NCBI GenBank assembly: GCA_000296795.1
Contig: BAFH01000003.1
Location: 401 to 64,400 of the forward strand
Reading direction: 5' to 3'
DNA: 64,000 nt
Source of the DNA: Candidatus Jettenia caeni
GTDB taxonomy: Bacteria > Planctomycetota > Brocadiia > Brocadiales > Brocadiaceae
Made by a program: the position numbers and the translations under genes. Below are positions 52,672-60,672 of the stretch, piece by piece. Below the pieces are notes generated by a model. That model was not told the origin of the DNA and did no database searches. It saw only the letters and a list, made by a program, of their open reading frames with translations. Every line of letters starts with the position of its first letter. Position 1 is the first letter of the stretch.

Positions 52672-54146
52672 TGGAAATTTTAGGGCTGTTACTGGTACCG
52701 ATAATAACTGCCGGTATATGCGTATTCATTGCAAAGCATAGCATATCAAAATATGTGAGTATTGCCGGTAGTTTTATCACACTCATATACAATCTCATAC
52801 TGAATTGCGCTATTTATAGTAATCAAACATTGGAAGGATTCCATGGTTTCTTCTATCTTGATTCTTTAAGTATTCTTAGTACCCAGATTGTTACCCTTGT
52901 TGGTTTTGCTGCTGCTTTATACTCAGCGGGTTACATGGAAGCAGAGCTTCATGAGGGTGAGTTTCCTGAAAAGAGATTACGGTGGTATTACTTCCTTTTT
53001 CATATGTTTATCTTTACCATGTTATTAGTGTGTGTAACTAATAATTTGGGAATTATGTGGGTAGCAATTGAAGCCACGACGCTTTCTACTACCTTTTTAG
53101 TAGGTTTTTACAATAAAAAATCTCATCAAGAGGCAGCCTGGAAATATATTATCATTTGTACGGTAGGAATTACCCTGGCATTGTTTGGTGTTATATTGAC
53201 TTTTCATTCTGCAAAAAGTGCTCCTGGTGAGATTGGTTATGCGCTAAACTGGTCAAATTTACTAAAGGTTGCAGATGGATTCGAGCCTCATCTCATGAAA
53301 CTCGCCTTCCTTTTTATATTAGTTGGATATGGTACTAAGGCAGGTCTGGCTCCTATGCATACCTGGTTACCGGATGCACATAGCCAAGCACCTTCGCCGA
53401 TTAGTGCCTTATTTTCAGGTGTTTTACTCAATTGTTCGATGTATGGTATTATACGATATCACATACTTACCTCTAAGTGCGTTGGGCCTGCTTACTCTGG
53501 TACACTTCTTATGATATTTGGCCTTATTTCTGTTGTTGTATCAATACCCTTTATTATGATACAAAAGGATTATAAGCGTTTACTTGCTTTTAGCAGCATA
53601 GAGCATATAGGTATTATTGCACTTGGTTTTGGCTTTGGAGGTATGTACGGTATCTATGGTGCAGAGTTGCATGCCTTTAACCATGCAATAGTAAAATCTC
53701 TTTTGTTTTTCTGTGCCGGTAATTTATTCTTAAAATATAAGACAAGGGATATGGGAAATATTACCGGGGCTATGAAAACTCTTCCTGTCACCAGTGTTAT
53801 GCTGATTATCGGAGCCTTTGCTATTACAGGCACACCTCCATTTAATATCTTTACGAGTGAGTTTATGGTCCTGGCAGATGGCTTTTTAAGTGGAAATTTA
53901 TTGTCAATAGTGTTCAGCGCAATACTTTTAGTAAGTATTATTCTTATTTTCATTGGCTTTATTTATAATATGTTTAAGATGATTTTCGGTGTGCCTGCGG
54001 TAATCGCTAAGCAAGGCGAGGCAAATAAATTTACTGTTGCGGCAATGTCATTTTTGCTGTTTTTTATATTAGTAGTAAGCCTGTATGTACCACCTCTTTT
54101 GAGTAAAATACTTCATAATATATATGATATTGTAAGGAATGTGTAA
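52671..54146 (+). CDS. hyfF: Hydrogenase-4-type membrane subunit HyfF (NuoN/MrpD-like)
   Basis: A second antiporter-like subunit with 491 residues and about 14 helices. TMLLVCVTNNLGIMWVAIEATTLSTTFLVGFYNK carries the channel glutamate in the HyfF wording IEATTL. FILVGYGTKAGLAPMHTWLPDAHSQAPSPISALFSGVLLNCSMYGIIRYH carries the key lysine. FSSIEHIGIIALGFGFG and LHAFNHAIVKSLLFFCAG follow. Having two antiporter-like subunits (HyfB, HyfF) plus HyfE predicts a strong coupling of hydrogenase turnover to ion translocation. Both ends overlap neighbouring genes by one base. Confidence 0.93.
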   Translation: MEILGLLLVPIITAGICVFIAKHSISKYVSIAGSFITLIYNLILNCAIYSNQTLEGFHGFFYLDSLSILSTQIVTLVGFAAALYSAGYMEAELHEGEFPEKRLRWYYFLFHMFIFTMLLVCVTNNLGIMWVAIEATTLSTTFLVGFYNKKSHQEAAWKYIIICTVGITLALFGVILTFHSAKSAPGEIGYALNWSNLLKVADGFEPHLMKLAFLFILVGYGTKAGLAPMHTWLPDAHSQAPSPISALFSGVLLNCSMYGIIRYHILTSKCVGPAYSGTLLMIFGLISVVVSIPFIMIQKDYKRLLAFSSIEHIGIIALGFGFGGMYGIYGAELHAFNHAIVKSLLFFCAGNLFLKYKTRDMGNITGAMKTLPVTSVMLIIGAFAITGTPPFNIFTSEFMVLADGFLSGNLLSIVFSAILLVSIILIFIGFIYNMFKMIFGVPAVIAKQGEANKFTVAAMSFLLFFILVVSLYVPPLLSKILHNIYDIVRNV

Positions 54147-55738
54147 TGGATACCAGCAGACAAGTTTATCTCGATACGTTAACGAACCGGTTCTACGGTA
54201 CTATTACCATTACAAAAAGTTTTTTGGAAAATGAAATCTATATTTCCACGAGTAAAGAAAAGCTCATAGATATATGTAGTTATATCAACAGCACATTCCA
54301 GGCGTCTCTTTCATCCATGATTTGCAACGATGAGAGAAGTCTGGATAAATATTTTAAAATTTACTATGTTTTCTCTTTGCCGGAAGAGGACACATTTTTA
54401 ATTGTTAACATCCCTGTTAGTGAGCGAGAACCTGTATTTCCATCAATTACTCCGAAAATTCCTGCAGCTCATTGGTACGAGCGTGAGATTAAGGATATGT
54501 TCGGGCTTGAGCCTGTAGGCCATCCAGACCCCTATACGCTGGTATTACATGGCAACTTCCCCGATAATACGTATCCTTTACGAAAAGATTTTGATGTCCA
54601 GACACGCCTGCCCCATCTTGAGTCTAAGCTGCCATTTAAAAGAGTAGAGGGGGAGGGCGTCTTTGAAATACCGGTAGGTCCTATTCATGCCGGAATTATT
54701 GAACCGGGACATTTTCGGTTTAGCGCTGTGGGTGACAGTATCCTGTATTTAGATGCAAAGCTCTTTTATACCCATAAGGGCACGGAGAAAATTTTTGAGA
54801 CTATGCCGTATACAAAGGCCCTGTTTCTTGCGGAGAGAATTTGTGGTGTTTGTGCAGCATCTCACGCAACGGGTTATTGTCAGGCTATTGAAAAAGTAGC
54901 AGGGGTCGAGATACCACCGCGGGCTAAGCTTATCAGGACTATACTTCTAGAATTGGAAAGACTTTATAACCATATAGGGGATATTGGTAATATCTGTGCT
55001 GGCGCAGCTTTTCATCTGGGTAGTGCCCACGGGTTCAGAATTCGCGAGTATTTACAGCTGCTCAATGAAACGATAACGGGTAATCGGTACCTCAGGGGGA
55101 TGATTACTGTTGGTGGAATAAGATTCGATATCAATGATGATCTAAAGAAATATATCGCAACCTTGCTTACCGATATTAAGAAAGATTTCAAAGAGCTTAC
55201 CGATATCATGTTTGCATCTTCTTCTCTTATAGACAGGCTTGAGACCACAGGAAGGCTTTCTGCTGAAACTGCCAGAGGACTTGGAGTTGTTGGAGTTGCT
55301 GCGCGGGCTTCCGGAATAGGCAGAGATGCTCGGGTTAATCATCCTTATGCTGCGTATCGTGAGGTTGATTTTGATGTCCCCGTTTTTTATAACGATGGGG
55401 ATGTGTATGCGAGGGTAAGAGTAAGAGTTGATGAGGTTTATCAATCTATATATATTATTGAACAATGTTTTGATAAAATGTCAGAAGGTCCTATAAAAAC
55501 TTCCGTTAAGGAGCTTCCTCCATACAGACAAGCTTTAAGTTATGTGGAATCGCCTCGAGGTGAGAATATATATTGGATTATGACAGCCCCAGACAATAGG
55601 TTATTCAGATATAAAGTGCGTTCGCCCTCTTTTTGCAACTGGCCGGCAATTCCTTATACTATTCCGGGGAATATTGTTCCGGATTTCCCTTTAATTAATA
55701 AAAGTTTTGAATTATGTTATTCTTGTACTGACTTGTAA
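54146..55738 (+). CDS. hyfG: Group 4 [NiFe]-hydrogenase large subunit HyfG (NuoC-NuoD fusion)
   Basis: Residues 1-165 are NuoC-like (AAHWYEREIKDMFGLEPVGHPDPYTLVLHG). From 170 on the protein is the catalytic NuoD-like subunit (EIPVGPIHAGIIEPGHFRFSAVGD). Both nickel-binding pairs are present: C233/C236 in ERICGVCAASHATGYCQ and C524/C527 in ELCYSCTDL. The usual DPC before the second pair reads ELC. The protein stops three residues after C527, so the C-terminal extension that HycE/HyfG precursors lose by protease cleavage is not encoded. It is therefore likely to be a genuine hydrogenase rather than a cofactor-free relative. The start overlaps the hyfF stop. Confidence 0.92.
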   Translation: MDTSRQVYLDTLTNRFYGTITITKSFLENEIYISTSKEKLIDICSYINSTFQASLSSMICNDERSLDKYFKIYYVFSLPEEDTFLIVNIPVSEREPVFPSITPKIPAAHWYEREIKDMFGLEPVGHPDPYTLVLHGNFPDNTYPLRKDFDVQTRLPHLESKLPFKRVEGEGVFEIPVGPIHAGIIEPGHFRFSAVGDSILYLDAKLFYTHKGTEKIFETMPYTKALFLAERICGVCAASHATGYCQAIEKVAGVEIPPRAKLIRTILLELERLYNHIGDIGNICAGAAFHLGSAHGFRIREYLQLLNETITGNRYLRGMITVGGIRFDINDDLKKYIATLLTDIKKDFKELTDIMFASSSLIDRLETTGRLSAETARGLGVVGVAARASGIGRDARVNHPYAAYREVDFDVPVFYNDGDVYARVRVRVDEVYQSIYIIEQCFDKMSEGPIKTSVKELPPYRQALSYVESPRGENIYWIMTAPDNRLFRYKVRSPSFCNWPAIPYTIPGNIVPDFPLINKSFELCYSCTDL

Positions 55739-55843
55739 ACGAGACTGTTAATCTATGAGATTTTGTATGTTATGATAAAATACTTTAAAATATTGTGATT
55801 TTATTTGAAATTTTTGCTTTTCGTATATTTCCTGGACTAAAAA

Positions 55844-56635
55844 ATGTTTACAAAATTTCAGAAAAGTTTCCAGACAGGCATAGTTACTTCTTCGTATCCA
55901 TACGAAAAAGAGCCAGCTCCTTTTCGTTTTCGGGGAAGGATTGAAATAGACAATGAGCGGTGCAAGCAGTGCAATGTCTGCGTGGATGTTTGTCCTACAG
56001 GCGCATATACCTGGATAGAACAAGATGGTAAACGGTATCTGCAACTTTCCCATGCAAAATGTGTTTTTTGTGGAATTTGTGAGGAGATGTGCCCCTATAA
56101 GGCTATTACGATTACCAACAATTTTGAGTTAGCGGCGACACATAAGGAAGATCTTCTCGTTAAGGCAGGCTTTGATACAAAAGAATCGGTGGAATCGCTT
56201 GGAAAAAAGCTTAATGAAAAGATCTTTTCTGTATTCAAGCGATCACTGCATGTCAGAGAAGTGGATGCAGGCTCATGTAACGGATGTGAATGGGAGTTTG
56301 TTGCATTATATAACAGTCCAGTTCATGATTTACAGAGATTTGGTATCGATGTAGTCGCTTCTCCGCGTCATGCTGATTGTTTACTGGTAACAGGCCCCCC
56401 CACGAGAAATATGGAAACTGCTCTCATAAAAACGTATCATGCTACGCCAGAACCAAAGATGGTTATTGCCTTAGGTGCCTGTGCGAGCAGTGGAGGTATT
56501 TTTAGTAATTGTTATGCCACAAAAAATGGAATTGATAACGTTGTTCCTGTAGATATTTATATTCCTGGTTGTCCACCCAGACCACAGGCAATTATCTATG
56601 GATTCTTGCTTGCATTGGATAGGGTACGTAAATAA
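55844..56635 (+). CDS. Fused HyfH-HyfI: 2x[4Fe-4S] ferredoxin domain plus NuoB-like small subunit
   Basis: Residues 1-110 are a HyfH/HycF/NuoI-like ferredoxin with two clusters: CKQCNVCVDVCP (C40, C43, C46, C50) and CVFCGICEEMCP (C73, C76, C79, C83). Residues 125-263 are the NuoB-like small subunit that holds the proximal cluster: C145 and C148 in GSCNGCEWE, C213 in GACASSGG and C243 in PGCPPRP. In E. coli these are separate genes (hyfH, hyfI). One chain here carries electrons from the electron partner to the NiFe site in HyfG. It starts 105 bases after hyfG, and glutamate dehydrogenase follows 25 bases later. Confidence 0.92.
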   Translation: MFTKFQKSFQTGIVTSSYPYEKEPAPFRFRGRIEIDNERCKQCNVCVDVCPTGAYTWIEQDGKRYLQLSHAKCVFCGICEEMCPYKAITITNNFELAATHKEDLLVKAGFDTKESVESLGKKLNEKIFSVFKRSLHVREVDAGSCNGCEWEFVALYNSPVHDLQRFGIDVVASPRHADCLLVTGPPTRNMETALIKTYHATPEPKMVIALGACASSGGIFSNCYATKNGIDNVVPVDIYIPGCPPRPQAIIYGFLLALDRVRK

Positions 56636-56660
56636 TGAAGTGTTAGAAAGGGTACCATCT

Positions 56661-57911
56661 ATGATAAGTAATGATATTCTTTATGAAACAGCGCTCAAGC
56701 AGTTTGATACCGTAGCGGAGATACTCAATATAGAAGATGGAATAAGGGAACGCATGAGAAATCCAAAGCGTTCTCTTATTGTTTCAGTGCCTGTTAGAAT
56801 GGATAATGGTAAAACGAAGGTATTTAAGGGCTATCGGGTACAACATGATATTACCTTAGGTCCTTCTAAGGGTGGTATTCGATATCATCCGAATGTAGAC
56901 CTCAAAGAGGTTTCTGCGCTTGCCATGTTAATGACATGGAAATGCGCGCTCATGCATATGCCGTATGGCGGAGCGAAAGGCGGTGTACAATGCAATCCTG
57001 AAGAAATGTCGCAAGACGAGCTGGAGCGCATGACACGCCGTTTTACTACGGAAATTGTTCAAATCATAGGGCCGGATAAAGACATTCCTGCTCCCGACCT
57101 CTACACGAATGCGCAAACTATGGCATGGATGATGGACACTTACAGTATGCAGCAGGGTAACACAATTCCTGGTGTTGTTACCGGTAAGCCGTTACTCCTT
57201 GGTGGTTCGCTGGGAAGGGCGGAAGGCACAGGCCGCGGAGTTGCCTATATGGTCATGGAGGCAGCAAGGGTGTTGTATAAGAACCTCCGTGGTTTGCGTG
57301 TTGCCATTCAAGGTTTGGGAAATGTCGGTTCTGTAGCTGCCAGGCTTTTAAATGATCAGGGCTGTACTATTGTAGCCGTGAGTGATATTAGTGGTGGAGT
57401 GTACAACCCTCAGGGCATTCTTCTTCCTTACCTCTTACATCATATTAAAGAAAACAAACATGTTACCGGTTTGATGGATACAGATGCTATAACAAACGAG
57501 GAACTTTTCGAGCTGGATTGCGATGTCATTGTGCCGGCTGCTATAGAAGGGCAAATTACCGAAAAGAATGCTGATGAGATAAAGGCCAAGATTATCGTGG
57601 AAGGCGCCAATGGTCCGACAACACCTGAAGCTGATAAGATATTACAGGACAAAAAAGTATTTCTTGTACCCGATATCCTTGCGAATGCCGGAGGGGTAAC
57701 CGTATCGTATTTTGAATGGGTGCAGGATATCCAGTACTATTTCTGGAGTGAAGATGATATTCAAAAGAAGTTAAAGGATGTTATGATAGGCGCATTCAAC
57801 AGAATATTAGCACTTTCAAATAAAAAAGGTATTGATATGCGTACCGCTGCATTAATGCTCGGTATCGGTCGTGTTGCAGAAGCTAAAAAGATGCGGGGAT
57901 TATATCCGTAG
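56661..57911 (+). CDS. gdhA: Glutamate dehydrogenase (NAD(P)-dependent)
   Basis: It interconverts glutamate with 2-oxoglutarate and ammonium. The 416-residue length is that of the hexameric small GDHs. The substrate site is GPSKGGIRYHPNVDLKEV and WKCALMHMPYGGAKGGVQC with the catalytic lysine, and PAPDLYTNAQTMAWMMDTYS. The dinucleotide domain has VAIQGLGNVGSVAARLL and VAVSDISGG. NANGPTTPEA-type wording appears as VEGANGPTTPEADKIL. I start at ATG 56661 (AAAGGG upstream); an earlier in-frame ATG at 56598 lies inside hyfHI. It is 25 bases behind hyfHI and probably shares its transcript, which is an unusual pairing. Confidence 0.95.
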   Translation: MISNDILYETALKQFDTVAEILNIEDGIRERMRNPKRSLIVSVPVRMDNGKTKVFKGYRVQHDITLGPSKGGIRYHPNVDLKEVSALAMLMTWKCALMHMPYGGAKGGVQCNPEEMSQDELERMTRRFTTEIVQIIGPDKDIPAPDLYTNAQTMAWMMDTYSMQQGNTIPGVVTGKPLLLGGSLGRAEGTGRGVAYMVMEAARVLYKNLRGLRVAIQGLGNVGSVAARLLNDQGCTIVAVSDISGGVYNPQGILLPYLLHHIKENKHVTGLMDTDAITNEELFELDCDVIVPAAIEGQITEKNADEIKAKIIVEGANGPTTPEADKILQDKKVFLVPDILANAGGVTVSYFEWVQDIQYYFWSEDDIQKKLKDVMIGAFNRILALSNKKGIDMRTAALMLGIGRVAEAKKMRGLYP

Positions 57912-58069
57912 GCAATAATCAAAAGTTCTCATATGCAATTATTATTGCTGTTTAGCCGTTGAGGCACAAAGAACAAGTAACTGAAAAGTGTTTTTAATTC
58001 ATGAGTTTTAATTTTTATTAATCAATCCGTAATTATCAATCCACAATCCAATTATGGATACCCATCTTA

Positions 58070-58109
58070 AGATTTTAGAATTAATTCGGCAATCACACAT
58101 CTAAAATCT
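58070..58109. repeat. Inverted repeat AGATTTTAGA-N20-TCTAAAATCT
   Basis: A perfect ten-base inverted repeat, AT-rich with a 20-base spacer, lies in the 297-base gap between gdhA and the MFS gene. It could be an operator or a weak hairpin. The rest of 57912-58208 is AT-rich with no gene seen. Confidence 0.5.
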
Positions 58110-58208
58110 GGAATTATAAATTTTATCGTTATTGATAAAAAATTCCTCTTGAGTAGATATGTTGTGAAATGTGATATGCTATTGTTCTGACCTTAGGTCT
58201 GAATAGTT

Positions 58209-59453
58209 GTGGACAAACAACAAGAAAAAACTGCTGTTAGAAAAAGCCTTAACCTTTCCATGAAAGATGGTGTTGCGTATGCTGCAACAATTGGATTTGG
58301 GGATAACTATATAAATCCTTTTGCTGTTGCTCTGGGCGCTAGCAATTTTCAAATTGGCTTATTGAGTTCCTTTACCCAATTAATTTCTTCATTGGCACAG
58401 CTTAAGGTTGCCGATATTACCGAGCGGGTAGGAAGCAGGAAAAAAATGATTGTATTCTTTGTTTTCTTTCAGGCGCTCATATTATTCCCTATTGCATTTA
58501 TACCATACCTGCCACAATTTACTCAAATCCATGTGCTTATTTGTTTCTGTACCTTATATTTACTCTTTGCCTCTTTTGCGAATCCTGCCTGGGGGTCGCT
58601 TATGGCAAACCTCGTTCCTGGCAGGAAAAGAGGGTCATTTTTTAGTAAACGTGGAAGACTTGTTGGCATCGTAACGGTAATTAGTGCGTTTCTGGCTGGT
58701 TATATTCTGCATCTCTTTAAAAAGGAATCCTTAACGGGTTTTACTATCATATTTCTTATCGCTATGATTTCAAGATACATCTCATGTTATTTCCTGAGTA
58801 AGATGTACGAGCCGTCCTTAGAGATAAAACAAGAACACTATTTTTCATTTAAAGAATTTGTACAGAGATTAAATATTGGAAATTTTGGGAAATATGTAAT
58901 TTTCCATAGCTCCTTTAATTTTTCAGTATTTATAGCTTCTCCGTTTTTTCCGGTATTTATGCTTCGAGATCTTGGGTTTTCTTACATTACCTATACGTTT
59001 ATTACTACAATTGTGCCCCTCGCCAGCATATTGGCTGTGAGTTATTGGGGGCATCGTGCGGATGCGTTGGGAAATCGAAAAATGATAAGAATATGCAGTC
59101 TGGTTGTATCTGTCCTGCCAGCCATGTGGATTTTTTCAAGAAATATATATTTTCTGATAGGTATTCAAACCTTAGCAGGTATATTCTGGGCAGGATTCAA
59201 TCTGTGTTCTTCTAATTTTATGTATGATTCTGTAATTCCCGAAAAACGGACTCGCGTTATTTCTTATTTTAACACGTTCAACGGCTTTGCGGTCTGTGTT
59301 GGTACTCTCTTAGGTGGGTTTCTCGCTACGCATATACCTCCTCTATTTGGCTATCAATTACTGACACTTTTTGTTATCTCATCATGTTTAAGAATTATAG
59401 TATCTATAACCTTGCTAAGGCGAGTAAAAGAGATTAGAAAAATTGCTTATTAA
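58209..59453 (+). CDS. MFS transporter
   Basis: A 414-residue protein with about 12 helices. The N-terminal half has DGVAYAATIGFGDNYINPFAVALGASNFQIGLLSSFTQLISSLAQ. The conserved loop 2-3 region is VADITERVGSRKKMIVFF, and the second-half repeat is WGHRADALGNRKMIRICSLV. These are the classic G-x-x-x-D-R-x-G-R-(K/R) type loops. The substrate is unknown. The GTG at 58209 is the likely start. The 3' end overlaps the next transporter gene by 11 bases, so the two are coupled and may serve related ions or metabolites. Confidence 0.83.
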   Translation: MDKQQEKTAVRKSLNLSMKDGVAYAATIGFGDNYINPFAVALGASNFQIGLLSSFTQLISSLAQLKVADITERVGSRKKMIVFFVFFQALILFPIAFIPYLPQFTQIHVLICFCTLYLLFASFANPAWGSLMANLVPGRKRGSFFSKRGRLVGIVTVISAFLAGYILHLFKKESLTGFTIIFLIAMISRYISCYFLSKMYEPSLEIKQEHYFSFKEFVQRLNIGNFGKYVIFHSSFNFSVFIASPFFPVFMLRDLGFSYITYTFITTIVPLASILAVSYWGHRADALGNRKMIRICSLVVSVLPAMWIFSRNIYFLIGIQTLAGIFWAGFNLCSSNFMYDSVIPEKRTRVISYFNTFNGFAVCVGTLLGGFLATHIPPLFGYQLLTLFVISSCLRIIVSITLLRRVKEIRKIAY

Positions 59454-60672
59454 ATCGTTACTTATTTTTGCGCTTACCTATAGTATCATCTCTGCCCAAA
59501 AGATGAAATGGCATGCGTTGGACAGGCCTTCAGGCGCATTGCTCGGTGCTGTATTGATGGTATTAACTGGTGTGTTAACACTGGAAGAGGCATATCGGGC
59601 TATCGATTTCAATACTATTTTGCTCTTACTTGGCATGATGCTGCTTATTGCCTATCTTAAGATGGCTAATTGTTTTCATTATCTTTCTTATTTGTTGGTT
59701 ACTCATGCGAGAAATTCTTTCCTTTTGCTCTGTTTCGTATCCTTTTCCAGCGGTATTCTATCCGCTCTCTTTGTCAATGATACTATTTGTTTGATGTTTA
59801 CTCCTCTTTTGGTCCTTGCTTTACATCAAATAAGGCTTAATCCCATTCCCTACCTCATAGCGCTGGCTACTTCATCTAACATTGGAAGTGTGGTTACTCT
59901 TACCGGTAACCCGCAAAATATGTTAATAGGTGTTTTTTCGCATATATCTTATGGAGAGTTTACTTTACATCTTCTGCCTATAGGGATAGTAAGCCTTATT
60001 GCTAATATACTGATCATTTATGCAATATTCAGAAAGGATATTAACTTTAAAAAATTGGATTCGATTGTACTGGTAAAGCCCGAACTTGATGTAAGACTTA
60101 CCATACATTCTCTCCTGGTACTTTTCTTTATTTTTTTAGGGTTCATTTTTACCGGTAACCTTCCCCTTTCTGCAATAACAGGCGGACTCGCCTTAATTGT
60201 CCTATCAAGAATGAAACCTCAACACGCCATGGAAAAGGTTGATTGGACGTTATTATTGTTTTTCTGTGGATTGTTTATTGTTATAGGTGGTATTAATAAG
60301 GCTGGTCTTTTAGCGCTGACACACAATGCCGTTATACCTTATCTGGGAGATACAGTACCGGGTCAAATCGTTCACTTCAGTATTTTCTCAATCGTTGCTT
60401 CCAACCTTGTATCAAATGTGCCTTTTGTATTATTATCAGCAACGTGGATTGATAAGCTTATTGACCCAAAGAGTATGTGGTATGTACTGGCCATGAGCAG
60501 TACCTTTGCCGGTAATTTAACGATAGTCGGCTCTGTGGCTAATATGATTGTCTTAGAGCTCTCGAAGGACTATGTTCATATCGGATTTTGGGATTTTTTC
60601 AAGGTAGGATTTATAACTACCGTAACGTCTACTGGTATTGGGATATGTATTCTGATTTTATACTGCACATGA
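59443..60672 (+). CDS. ArsB/NhaD (ion transporter superfamily) membrane protein
   Basis: A 409-residue protein with 10-12 helices. LDRPSGALLGAVLMVLTGVLTLEEAYRAIDFNTILLLLGMMLLIAYL is the standard N-terminal repeat, VNDTICLMFTPLLVLAL the first re-entrant signature, and TSSNIGSVVTLTGNPQNMLIG the conserved substrate and sodium site (ATSSNIGS-x-T-x-x-GNPQN). The second half has SNLVSNVPFVLLSATWI and STFAGNLTIVGSVANMIVLE. These are CitMHS/ArsB/NhaD features; whether it moves arsenite, sodium/proton or a dicarboxylate cannot be decided. It overlaps the MFS gene at its start, and the convergent radical SAM gene at its end by 44 bases. Confidence 0.87.
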   Translation: MLIKSLLIFALTYSIISAQKMKWHALDRPSGALLGAVLMVLTGVLTLEEAYRAIDFNTILLLLGMMLLIAYLKMANCFHYLSYLLVTHARNSFLLLCFVSFSSGILSALFVNDTICLMFTPLLVLALHQIRLNPIPYLIALATSSNIGSVVTLTGNPQNMLIGVFSHISYGEFTLHLLPIGIVSLIANILIIYAIFRKDINFKKLDSIVLVKPELDVRLTIHSLLVLFFIFLGFIFTGNLPLSAITGGLALIVLSRMKPQHAMEKVDWTLLLFFCGLFIVIGGINKAGLLALTHNAVIPYLGDTVPGQIVHFSIFSIVASNLVSNVPFVLLSATWIDKLIDPKSMWYVLAMSSTFAGNLTIVGSVANMIVLELSKDYVHIGFWDFFKVGFITTVTSTGIGICILILYCT

